This document shows positions 1 through 7,778 of a stretch of DNA of 15,697 nt, in pieces. The DNA is taken from NCBI GenBank assembly GCA_003577005.1, contig QEUW01000153.1, forward strand, positions 1 through 15,697, read 5' to 3'. How positions within the stretch are numbered: the stretch's first letter is position 1; the number at the start of each line of letters is the position of its first letter. A program made the translations under genes and the position numbers. This stretch comes from Chloroflexota bacterium. GTDB lineage: Bacteria; Chloroflexota; Anaerolineae; Caldilineales; Caldilineaceae. The notes below the pieces were generated by a model. It made no database searches. It was not told where the DNA came from and saw only the letters and a list, made by a program, of their open reading frames with translations.

Positions 1-3000
1 GTGGTGGCCCAGGTGTTGGGTTTGCCCCGCTCCGAGGTGTAGGGCCAGGGATAGTCATCCCCTTCGCTGGCGACCGAGTCATGGCCAAAGCTCAACCCCA
101 GCAGGTGATCCCACCCGCCGAGCGTCGCCTTGTCGATACGCAGTTCGGCGCTCCAACTGGACTCGCCGGCGCTCACCTGCGCCTGGAGACCACCCGGCCC
201 CGGTGCGACAAAGCTGCCTGCTCCGTCGCCGGCCTGGGTTACGACCGCGCCATCTTCGCCGGCGAAGAAACCGGCGTCGGCCGGCTGCGCCAGCGGATCG
301 CGGCTGTTGTCGATGTCGGCGCGCACACCGGCGAAGGCGGTTGAATCGACCGGCCCTTTTTCCAGGCCGCTAAAGCACGCCCACAGATAGTCATCGCTGC
401 GTAGAACGCGCACAGTGGCCTGGTCACCGCTGCTGTACGGCTTGAGCGCGAGGCTGGCCCCGGCGGCATAGCTGGGGTCGTCGCAGAAACCATCGAGCGT
501 GGGGGTCGTCGAGATCGGCACGGTTAGCGGCGCCACACTAAAGGCTACGCTCATCGTAGCCGTCTGGCTGATTGAGTCCACGGCGGAGAGCGCAGCCGTA
601 TGCACGCCGGGGGCCAGCCCGGCGGCAATGGTGTCGGGGCCGCTGCCGTAGCCAACGCCGTTCACCTGCCAGGTGAGCGCAGTGGGCGGCAACCCGCCAT
701 CCTCGGCGTCGGTGGCGCTGCCCTGCAACAGGACGCCCTCACCGGCGGGGAAGGTCTGGCCGGCGCCGGGCGTGAGGATCGCCGGTTCGGGCGGGCGGTT
801 CTTGAGCGTAAATGGCTGTGAAGTGGCAATCGCCGTATTGTAACCGTCGCTCGCCAGGACACGGATCAGCGCGGTGTTCGGTTCGCTGCCGTGGAGCGAT
901 CCGAGGTCATTCAAGACAAGGCTGTTGTTGGGGTCGGGGGTACCGGGCAGATTGAGCGCCAGGGTGCGCCAGTTTGCGCCGTTGTTGTGGCTATACTGCA
1001 AGGTGAAGAGCAGACGGTCGTCCGGGTCGGGGTCGCTGGCGTTCCATTGGATGGTGAGTTCGTCCTCGATCTCCTCACCGCCCGCCGGCTGTTGGATGGT
1101 CACTGCCGGCGGGTTGACGCCGGGCGCCAGCTCGTGGATCACCGTGTCGTCGGCCAGCAACTGGACCTTGGCGACTTGACCGGCCGGCTGTGGGAAGAGT
1201 TCGCTAAAGAGCGCGGCGTCGCTCTCGGGGCTGTGGTCGTCGAGTTCGGTCAGCGTGAGGGTGCGTTCGACCAGCACCGCGCCAACGGGGTCGAGCAAAC
1301 GCAGCTTGAAGACGGCGTGCGGCGCGCCGCCGTGCTGAACCCCGGCGGCCTGGACGGTGAGCATCTGGCGCGTGGCCGGCGGCAGCGAGGCCGTGGGCAG
1401 CACCAACACCAGGGTGATCTCGCCGCGGTTGTTGGCCGTATCGACCAGACCGGTAACAAAGACGCTGTTCCCCTGTTCGGCGTCCTGTGCGTCTAGCGGA
1501 CTGGCGGCGCTGACAGCCATGAACGAATTGAGCAGCGCTCGCCAGGTGTAGTCGCTCAACCAACTGCGCCGGGAATAGGACATAAAGTCCGCCGTCTGGT
1601 CTGGGCGGATGGGCTGGCGCGTGGTCACGTCAAAGCCGTAGTAGCTGTCGGCCCCAGTATTAGCGATCTGGCAGGGAGGGTAGGGATAGCTGTTGTCCAC
1701 ATTGTCGGGGTTGCCACAGTTGACATGCTTGCGCCCGAAGTTGTGCGCTAACTCCTGCGCCATGACGCTGCCCTCGCGGATGCTGTCCCACCCGGCGGGG
1801 ACCGGGTTGGGCAGGTGGTCGGGCAGTTGCACCCACGATTGTTTGCTGATAGTGCTGGCGTAGCCAGACGCGCCGCCGTTGTTGGCGTCGGGATGGACCA
1901 TACCCATAAAGTGAACAGGCGCGCTGATGTCGTCGCAGGCGTCGGGGTTGAAGGAGAGCAGCGCCCGCCCCCAGAGCGAGACGATCACCTTGTCGCGATC
2001 GGGCATGCCGTTGGTGATGCTCCACCCATCTTCCAACTCATAGGGGCCATAGCAGGGATGGGGGAAGGGTCCCCACCAGCAGACCTCCAGCTCTTCGACC
2101 GGGTTGGTGTCGCGGAAGACCCAGGTGTCGGGCACGGGCCAGCGGCGGTTGAAGTGGCTGATCATGGCCCAGAAGTTGGGGTCGGTGGTCGAGGGCTTGG
2201 GCGTGTGCGTGCGCACGGGCACAGTCCAGACGCAGACAGGCGGCTGGTTCTGGAAGGTGACGGGCTGGTTGCGGAGGTTGTTGGTGCGGTCGGGGTCGTT
2301 GTGCATCTGGCGCGGGTCGATCTCGACCTGGAGCACGATGTTGCCGGCGGCAAGCCAACTGGCCGGCAGCAGAAAGTACCAACTGTCGTCGAGCCGGGCG
2401 CGGTCAAAGCCGCCGCCAGTCGTCAGAGGGCGCGCACCGTTGACTGGTTGCAGCGGCGAGCCCGGTAACGGCACCCCATTCTTCGTGCCGGCAAGACGGG
2501 CCTCGACAACCGGTGCGTTGGGTCCGGCAGTTTGCCGGCCGTAGGCGCGCACGTATGTCGTCTTGTTGGCGACCAGTGGTGCGCTGTTGGCCAGATTTTG
2601 GATCGCTTGCGTCACCTCCAACCCTTCGACCCGAAAGTCACGCTCGATGACGCTGGCCGTGAGCGGCAGGCTGTAGATACCGTTGCCTACACGGGCAAAG
2701 AAAAGGGTATCGTTGGCGATAAAGATCTGGTCGTCAATCTTCGCTTGGCCGGTGGCGATGGTGTCAGCACCCGGTGTGGTGGCGTCGTAGGCCTTACGCT
2801 TGACATCGCCATTGTTGTTATTTACCGTGCTAAAGTCAGCTTCTGTCCAAAAAAGGTTATTATTGGCCAGGAGGGGAGGGCCGATGCGCCAGTTGGTGGG
2901 GCCAGCGTAGAAGCTGTCGGGTGGCGGCGGTATCTGGCCGACTGGTGGGAGTATAAAGCAGACGGTGAGTTGGTTACAGGTGCGGTAGCGAATCTGATAG

Positions 3001-3794
3001 TCGCTGTTGGAGCCACTCGTCACTCGTTCCACCCAGTAGACGCGATAGCTACCAAAGCGGCCGCCCAGCGGCTGGTAGAGCAGCCCGTAAGGGTTGGCGT
3101 TTGGCCCGATGTTGCTAAATTGGGCTTTGGTGTCGGTGCAGGGCAACGTTTCGCAGGCAATGCTCGTCGTCCAGATGCCGGTGTTATCCGCCCAATAGAC
3201 GGTGTTGCCGACGACCATCACATCGTTGGGGGATGCATTTGTATCGGCGACGGTTTCGACCTCGCCGCTGCCGTCCTTCTGCACGCGGTAGATCTTGTTG
3301 AAGAAGTGTATCCAGTAGAGGTAGCCGCCTGCTTCCACAAAGGGCTTGCCTACGCTGGGGAACTGGTTGTTGGTGAGCGCTTTCACCACCTGCGGCGTGT
3401 AGGGCTCGCCCAGCGGCATCCGCTCGATCCGCTCTTGAGAATTGTCAAAATAGTAGAGGCCGTCAGCCGAACTGAGCAAGTTTTGGTAGGTGACGCAGAG
3501 GTTGAAATCGTTGATGGACTCCAGGGTCCGCACAATACCGCCGGCGACCGGTTTGCGTTTGAGTACGGCGTTGGGGTTGAATTCGTCGGCATAACAGTTG
3601 TGGGCCCAGTAGGCCAGCCCGGCGCCCACGGCCCACTCTTCCACAAAATCGAGGGCAAGGGGGACCGGGGTGTCGGTAGGGGCCGCCAGAGCCGGGCGGC
3701 TCATCACCATGCCCAGAGGCCCCCCGAGCTGCGCTGCCAGGACTACCAGCAGGCCCAACAGCCTCATGGTTGGGCGTCCAAACGTTTGCCACAT
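1..3794 (-). CDS. Secreted multidomain metzincin-like metalloprotease, C-terminus beyond window
   Basis: An uninterrupted reading frame of 1264 codons starts at ATG 3794 and leaves the window at its left edge. AAGGAG (3801-3806) lies 6 nt upstream of the ATG. A Sec signal peptide has a hydrophobic core at about residues 11-30 and a likely cleavage at the ALA-A site near 37. Residues ~45-385 contain short repeats with YW/IYRV strands, resembling a beta-propeller. Residues ~388-500, beginning RVEGLEVTQAIQ, look like the CARDB/Ig-type module that often precedes such proteases. The protease domain (~518-760) has QELAHNFGRKH at 680-690 and a Met-turn DFMSYS with Met738, both metzincin hallmarks, although the first zinc-binding His is Gln. 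Ig/PKD-like domains start near 894 and 999. A CBM9/DOMON-like domain starts near 1097 (LDGFCDDPSY) and is cut by the window. It probably acts outside the cell on proteins or glycoproteins. Substrate unknown, and activity uncertain because of the Gln. Confidence 0.85.
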   Translation of the reverse strand, partial: MWQTFGRPTMRLLGLLVVLAAQLGGPLGMVMSRPALAAPTDTPVPLALDFVEEWAVGAGLAYWAHNCYADEFNPNAVLKRKPVAGGIVRTLESINDFNLCVTYQNLLSSADGLYYFDNSQERIERMPLGEPYTPQVVKALTNNQFPSVGKPFVEAGGYLYWIHFFNKIYRVQKDGSGEVETVADTNASPNDVMVVGNTVYWADNTGIWTTSIACETLPCTDTKAQFSNIGPNANPYGLLYQPLGGRFGSYRVYWVERVTSGSNSDYQIRYRTCNQLTVCFILPPVGQIPPPPDSFYAGPTNWRIGPPLLANNNLFWTEADFSTVNNNNGDVKRKAYDATTPGADTIATGQAKIDDQIFIANDTLFFARVGNGIYSLPLTASVIERDFRVEGLEVTQAIQNLANSAPLVANKTTYVRAYGRQTAGPNAPVVEARLAGTKNGVPLPGSPLQPVNGARPLTTGGGFDRARLDDSWYFLLPASWLAAGNIVLQVEIDPRQMHNDPDRTNNLRNQPVTFQNQPPVCVWTVPVRTHTPKPSTTDPNFWAMISHFNRRWPVPDTWVFRDTNPVEELEVCWWGPFPHPCYGPYELEDGWSITNGMPDRDKVIVSLWGRALLSFNPDACDDISAPVHFMGMVHPDANNGGASGYASTISKQSWVQLPDHLPNPVPAGWDSIREGSVMAQELAHNFGRKHVNCGNPDNVDNSYPYPPCQIANTGADSYYGFDVTTRQPIRPDQTADFMSYSRRSWLSDYTWRALLNSFMAVSAASPLDAQDAEQGNSVFVTGLVDTANNRGEITLVLVLPTASLPPATRQMLTVQAAGVQHGGAPHAVFKLRLLDPVGAVLVERTLTLTELDDHSPESDAALFSELFPQPAGQVAKVQLLADDTVIHELAPGVNPPAVTIQQPAGGEEIEDELTIQWNASDPDPDDRLLFTLQYSHNNGANWRTLALNLPGTPDPNNSLVLNDLGSLHGSEPNTALIRVLASDGYNTAIATSQPFTLKNRPPEPAILTPGAGQTFPAGEGVLLQGSATDAEDGGLPPTALTWQVNGVGYGSGPDTIAAGLAPGVHTAALSAVDSISQTATMSVAFSVAPLTVPISTTPTLDGFCDDPSYAAGASLALKPYSSGDQATVRVLRSDDYLWACFSGLEKGPVDSTAFAGVRADIDNSRDPLAQPADAGFFAGEDGAVVTQAGDGAGSFVAPGPGGLQAQVSAGESSWSAELRIDKATLGGWDHLLGLSFGHDSVASEGDDYPWPYTSERGKPNTWAT

Positions 3795-4107
3795 AAATTG
3801 CTCCTTTTGGGTTGAACAAACAACGGTGCAGATGCGTGTGCATCTATCCAATCCAGACGGTTGCGGGGCGATTACGATACGGAAAATGGTAAGGCGGGGA
3901 GGATCGGGGTGATATAGCCTGCTACGCTGCCGATATGTATCTCTGCGCACAACAGGGTTGTGTTTTATCGACAGAGTCGCTAAAGTTGCCCAAAAAAGAG
4001 TTCTGCGAGTTCCTCATTTGAGGAGTTGCGGACAATTCAGGTGCATCGCACACTGGTCGTGCATGCACCTGGGGAGCCACTCGTTCCAACCGCTTCTTGG
4101 CAAACGG
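3795..4107. other. Intergenic region between helicase operon and protease gene
   Basis: No gene is visible in these 313 bases. They hold the ribosome-binding site of the protease gene, a small inverted repeat CACAAC-AGG-GTTGTG (3948-3962), another short one TCCTCA-TT-TGAGGA (4011-4024), a T6 run on the minus strand (plus-strand A6 around 3992-3997), and the larger hairpin at 4038-4071. The protease promoter should lie here, but I found no convincing -35/-10 pair. Confidence 0.6.
4038..4071 (-). terminator. Hairpin 3' of helicase operon, probable transcript end
   Basis: The arms CAGGTGCAT (4038-4046) and ATGCACCTG (4063-4071) are perfect 9-bp complements. Inside them GCAC (4048-4051) pairs with GTGC (4059-4062), leaving one bulged base and a 7-nt loop. 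The hairpin lies 36 nt after the helicase stop codon, where an operon terminator is expected. No U-tract follows on the minus strand, so it is either a non-canonical terminator or a 3'-end stabilising structure. Confidence 0.5.
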
Positions 4108-6219
4108 TCAGACCAATTCAAGCAAGCGGGTGCGCAGACCGGCGGGCGGTGTGACCAGCGTGGCAGTGCGATAGAGACGTTCAAAGCGGGGAAGATCACA
4201 GAGGGCGAGGATGGTGCGGTCCGCTAATGCTTGCGGCAGAAAGCTGTGAAAGCGCCCTGGCTCCAATCCAGCCGTCAGGCGAGGCAAGAGGATCCGCACC
4301 TGGCGTTGAACCAGCGCCGCATGCCACGAGGGCAATTTGATGAGCGCGTCAGGCAACCGCAGACAATGTGCATTGTACTGTTGCACAAGCGCCTCTTTAC
4401 CTCTCTCCTCAAAATAAGCCTGGAGCAGCGCTGCCAGCAGTTCGCCGTAGAGTTCTCCCCAAAAGTGAAAGAGCCACCCGCCGTCCGCATCGTGGACAAA
4501 AACGAGTTGCCCCGGCGCAAGTTGCAGATGCGCCGCCATCATCTGCCCCACTTCCAGCGGGACGGCAAAGGGCGCGGCCTGAAAACGCAACTCTTCGTCG
4601 GCAAGGCCGGGCCGGTCGGGCTGGACGCCAATACGATAGCGGTCGCGCCAGACCACTTTGAGCACCCGCCCCCCCATGAGCAGTGTCTTGCCTTCCAGGT
4701 AGATGCGCCCGGTTTGGGCGATAGTGCGCCCGGTAAATGCATCGACAAGCACTGTTTTCAACGGGTCGCTGCCGATGTTGCTGTAGATTTCGTGGGCATC
4801 AAGCAGATCATCGAGCGCCGGCCCCGGTCGCCATTCCCCCGGCCGCCCAAGTTGCAGATAGCGCCCGGCTACCAGGTTCCCCAATAGCAGGCGCAGATCC
4901 TCGCTCGGGAGGGCCTCCGGCGCCACCCGCTGCAGGTCGGCCAGCCGGATCGCACCCGTGGGGCTCTGTTTGAGGATGCTAAAGGTCTGTTGCACCAAGA
5001 CCGATGAACGGAAGTGATAGGCGGGCGCAAAGGCTCTCAGGTGGCGGGCGGCGCCAGCGTCTTGCCGGGCAAGGTCGACGAGTGCCTGAAAGTGGAGCCA
5101 CTCCAGCGAGGACCGCGCCAGACAAAGCACCCGGGTGACCGGGCGACGGCGGCTGCCGCGACCGATCCGCTGGAGAAAGGCGCTGAGCGTGGGCGGCGGG
5201 CCGACCAGCGCCACGTCGTCGATGCTGCCGATGTCGATGCCTAGTTCGAGCGTCGAAGTACATACACAGAGGGCGACACTGGCGGCGGCAAACCCATCCT
5301 CGACTTCGCGGCGCAGGGCCGGGTCCAGGTTTGAATAGTGGACAAAGAGGGCCGCGTCAAAGGGCAGGTGTTGGCGCAGAAAGGCTGCCACCTGCTCCAC
5401 CTCGTTGCGCGTATTGCAAAAGACCAACGACTTCCGGACCGGCGATTCACCCGCCGTGCGCTCGGCCAACGCAGCAACAAGGTCATCCAAACCATGCATG
5501 GGGCGAATCACCGCGGCCAACTGGCGGCTGCCGGCAACTTCCACGACCGCAAGCGGTAAATCGGTCTCCGCCACCGTTGGGACCAGATAGCGCACCGCCA
5601 CACCGTCCGGGTCGACCAGCGTGGCCGAGAGCGCCACCCGCTGGAATGGCGCAACCGCCTGGCCGCTCTGCTGGCTGTGATAGTGTTGGATCGTTTCGAT
5701 GCGGCGCAACAGACAGCACAGATGGTCACCACGCGGCGTGTTGTCGAAGAGATGAACTTCATCGACCACGACCGCCCGCACGGGAACAAAGAGCCTGGGC
5801 GTGCGCGTCAAGAGCGAATCAGTGGACTCGGGCGTGGTAATAAGCACCGTGGGCGGATTGGCGGCGGAGACGGGGCCGGTGTCGCCGCTCTTCATCGCCA
5901 GCGTGACGCCCAACGCCTCGAATGGCCGGGCCAGCCGCTCGTAGAGGTCTCGCACCAGGGCGCGGGTCGGGGCGATATAAAGTAACCGCAGCGCCGGCTG
6001 GGAAGCGGATGTCGTTCCTATCGTTTGTAGATAGCGCTCCAAAAGCGGAGCCACGGCGGCTTCGGTTTTGCCGGCGGCGGTGGCAGCCATCACCAGCGCG
6101 TGCCGTCCATCCAAGATCGGCGGGATCGCCGCCACTTGTGCCGGCGTAAAGCTGCCATGCCGAGCAAAGAAGACCGGCCAGGTGTGAGGTAGCCGGTCCT
6201 TGAGGGCGGTAGGGCTCAT
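4108..6219 (-). CDS. Lhr/BrxHI-like superfamily 2 DEAD/DEAH-box helicase
   Basis: ATP-dependent nucleic-acid helicase or translocase. Counting from an alternative TTG start at 6240 (710 aa), the SF2 motifs are: Q-motif-like FTPAQ (31-35), Walker A ATAAGKT (53-59), Ia APTRAL (90-95), Ib TTPES (135-139), Walker B DEVH (160-163), III SAT (205-207), IV FCNTRNE (274-280), V TSTLELGIDIG (328-338), VI QRIGRGSRR (357-365). The LELGIDIG and QRIGRGSR forms and a long C-terminal region match Lhr-like helicases, including BrxHI of BREX. I chose ATG 6219 (703 aa) because it overlaps the stop codon of the preceding small ORF (TGATG), which suggests translational coupling; the TTG has only a distant AAGGA. 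Last gene of the operon; partners are probably the two upstream ATPases. Defence is inferred from context. Confidence 0.85.
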   Translation of the reverse strand: MSPTALKDRLPHTWPVFFARHGSFTPAQVAAIPPILDGRHALVMAATAAGKTEAAVAPLLERYLQTIGTTSASQPALRLLYIAPTRALVRDLYERLARPFEALGVTLAMKSGDTGPVSAANPPTVLITTPESTDSLLTRTPRLFVPVRAVVVDEVHLFDNTPRGDHLCCLLRRIETIQHYHSQQSGQAVAPFQRVALSATLVDPDGVAVRYLVPTVAETDLPLAVVEVAGSRQLAAVIRPMHGLDDLVAALAERTAGESPVRKSLVFCNTRNEVEQVAAFLRQHLPFDAALFVHYSNLDPALRREVEDGFAAASVALCVCTSTLELGIDIGSIDDVALVGPPPTLSAFLQRIGRGSRRRPVTRVLCLARSSLEWLHFQALVDLARQDAGAARHLRAFAPAYHFRSSVLVQQTFSILKQSPTGAIRLADLQRVAPEALPSEDLRLLLGNLVAGRYLQLGRPGEWRPGPALDDLLDAHEIYSNIGSDPLKTVLVDAFTGRTIAQTGRIYLEGKTLLMGGRVLKVVWRDRYRIGVQPDRPGLADEELRFQAAPFAVPLEVGQMMAAHLQLAPGQLVFVHDADGGWLFHFWGELYGELLAALLQAYFEERGKEALVQQYNAHCLRLPDALIKLPSWHAALVQRQVRILLPRLTAGLEPGRFHSFLPQALADRTILALCDLPRFERLYRTATLVTPPAGLRTRLLELV

Positions 6220-6323
6220 CAAACGTGGCTCGTCAGCCAACTTTCGAGTTCCTTCGTGTGCATACGCTGAGGAATTACATCAAAATGACATCCGCCCTGA
6301 ACCTGAAAACGTTCGATGCGCAT
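6219..6323 (-). CDS. Small 34-aa hypothetical protein overlapping helicase start
   Basis: A short frame fills the gap between the second ATPase and the helicase. It starts at ATG 6323 with MRIERFQVQG and ends with SWLTSHV. An AAAGGAG sequence, which overlaps the end of the ATPase stop codon, lies 12 nt upstream, slightly far for an ideal Shine-Dalgarno. The stop TGA overlaps the helicase ATG by one base (TGATG). No family is recognised. It could be a real small protein, a leader that couples helicase translation to the upstream gene, or a chance ORF. The exact stop/start overlap is the main reason to list it. Confidence 0.4.
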   Translation of the reverse strand: MRIERFQVQGGCHFDVIPQRMHTKELESWLTSHV

Positions 6324-6340
6324 GGGGCCGGCAATCTCCT

Positions 6341-7726
6341 TTAGCGCGTCATTTCGCGCAACTCATCCAACAGCGCTGCGGCAGTGTAATCGGGGTAGAG
6401 ATAGAGCAGGTCGAACAACTCCACGGCCAACCGTACAACGCCGCGGATACTCAGACGCCCATTGTACATGCCCAGCGCCAACAGTTCGGCCGCGCCGCGG
6501 CGGATCTGGCCCTGGCGTTCGTCCGGTTCGTAGCCAAAGGCTTGGGCGTGGTAGCGCATCACCTGCTGTAGAAAGTGGCCGATCTCTTGCGGCGTGTGGT
6601 GGGGATTGAGCGAGAGAATCTCCTCCTCCGCCAGCCACTCTTCTAACGGCATGCGGTTGTCGCTGCGGGTGACGGTGAAGAGGAAAAAGAGCGACTGTCG
6701 CCCACCATAGGTGAGCGAATATTCTCGGTAATGGTGGTGGGGCAGCGCGTCGGCTTCGGCGCGGCGCTGTGGGGTAGGCGAGGCGGCGGCGGTAAGGGCG
6801 CGGAAGACAAGATCGGCCTTGGGGCGCTGGCTGGCGCGCAAAAGCGAATAACTTTCCGCCTCGTCGAGCAGCAACGCCAGACCGCTGTAACCCGCCAGCC
6901 GGGCCAGCACGCTGACGCCGCTCAACAGATAGGTGATCTGGCGGGCATTGTTGCCGGTACGGTAGATACTAGGGAACTTAACGCCGCGCGGCAGGATCTT
7001 ATGCATTCCCTTTTCGCGCCGCCCGCCCATCAACCAGCGTACCCACGTCTGGCGCTGGCGGGTGGATGCAGTGTTACGCAGCGCTTCGAGTGTCACCGTC
7101 AACGGGTCGGTCTCTACCGGGGCCAACGACTGTAACTGGTGGGGGAAGTCCTGCGTGGCGCTGGTCTCCAACAAGGGACCCAATCCGCGCTCATCGGTGT
7201 CGGGATAGCGCAGGTGCTCCATGAGGCTGGCGTAGATGTCGATAGCGCGATGCGCGGGTAGTTCCATCAAGTCCAGGCTGGTAGCCGCCACAAGAAAATT
7301 GCGTTGGAGCGCCTCCTGTGCCGCCAGCTCGACCACGTGGCTCTTGCCAAAGCCATAATCGCCCATCACGGCGCGCACCGCACCGCCGTTCTGGTGCGCC
7401 TGATTAAGCGCCTCACTCAGATCGGCGCGTTCAGCCGCCAGACCGATGGTTAACTCTTGCAGATGTTGGACTGGCGCAATCCCCACTCGCAACGCTTCGA
7501 GCAACTGGCGCGCCTCGAACTGGCTGCGGGACATGGGTGGGGTCGCTGGCAAAGGTAGCGGCGCTGCCGGCGCCAACCCGTGTGCCGATTGACCGTTGAA
7601 CTCGTGCCGGGGCCGGCGAAAACGCAGCCCGCTCTCAAAACGCACCATCCACTCGGTGCCGTTGCGAAAGAGCGTAACCACCTGCCCTCGCCCATACTGT
7701 GGGTGCTCGACCACCTCACCAATCAT
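6341..7726 (-). CDS. BrxD-like (DUF2791) P-loop ATPase with N-terminal Tudor/CarD-like domain
   Basis: A 461-aa ATPase of the DUF2791/BrxD type. From ATG 7726, residues 2-43 (EVVEHPQYGRGQVV and a following VRFESG) resemble the small SH3-like beta-barrel found in CarD proteins and at the C-terminus of UvrD/PcrA, a module that can contact RNA polymerase or nucleic acid. The ATPase core follows, with Walker A GDYGFGKSH at 122-130 and Walker B LALLLDEAES at 282-291 (Asp288, Glu289). The C-terminal part (~370-461) is helical. An ATG at 7741 would add five residues (MGGGG), but GGTGGGGG just upstream of 7726 favours the internal start. Middle gene of the four-protein operon; a heptamer repeat separates it from the other ATPase. 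Its sequence differs greatly from that neighbour, so the pair probably form distinct subunits rather than a recent duplication. Confidence 0.8.
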   Translation of the reverse strand: MIGEVVEHPQYGRGQVVTLFRNGTEWMVRFESGLRFRRPRHEFNGQSAHGLAPAAPLPLPATPPMSRSQFEARQLLEALRVGIAPVQHLQELTIGLAAERADLSEALNQAHQNGGAVRAVMGDYGFGKSHVVELAAQEALQRNFLVAATSLDLMELPAHRAIDIYASLMEHLRYPDTDERGLGPLLETSATQDFPHQLQSLAPVETDPLTVTLEALRNTASTRQRQTWVRWLMGGRREKGMHKILPRGVKFPSIYRTGNNARQITYLLSGVSVLARLAGYSGLALLLDEAESYSLLRASQRPKADLVFRALTAAASPTPQRRAEADALPHHHYREYSLTYGGRQSLFFLFTVTRSDNRMPLEEWLAEEEILSLNPHHTPQEIGHFLQQVMRYHAQAFGYEPDERQGQIRRGAAELLALGMYNGRLSIRGVVRLAVELFDLLYLYPDYTAAALLDELREMTR

Positions 7727-7740
7727 GCCGCCCCCACCCA

Positions 7741-7778
7741 TTAACCATTGACCATTAACCGTTAACCATTAACCATTA
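7741..7778. repeat. Heptamer tandem repeat (TTAACCA), about 5.4 units
   Basis: On the plus strand, units TTAACCA, TTGACCA and TTAACCG follow each other with an exact 7-base period from 7741 to 7775, then TTA. The array occupies the whole gap between the two ATPase genes: it contains the TAA stop codon of one (7776-7778) and touches the upstream candidate ATG of the other (7739-7741). Similar heptamers occur at 14164-14234. Intergenic heptamer arrays of this kind are known in cyanobacteria and other bacteria as short tandem repeats. Confidence 0.85.

Noticed and set aside
2532..3815. Long plus-strand open frame (427 codons) antisense to the protease gene
   Set aside because: The minus strand encodes a continuous protein with signal peptide, metzincin motifs and Ig/CBM9-like domains over the same bases, and the plus-strand translation has no recognisable motif. 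High GC content explains the antisense frame. The same applies to the plus-strand frames at 891-1496 and 1815-2468.
3948..3962. Small hairpin CACAAC-AGG-GTTGTG followed by TTTT on the plus strand as a terminator
   Set aside because: No plus-strand gene ends nearby, the stem is only 6 bp and the loop only 3 nt.
6220..6240. TTG 6240 as helicase start
   Set aside because: Possible, since AAGGA lies 9 nt upstream, but ATG 6219 overlaps the preceding stop codon and begins MSPTALKDRLPHTW, which leads directly into the helicase Q-motif region.
7741..7778. CRISPR array
   Set aside because: The repeat unit is 7 bases with no spacers.
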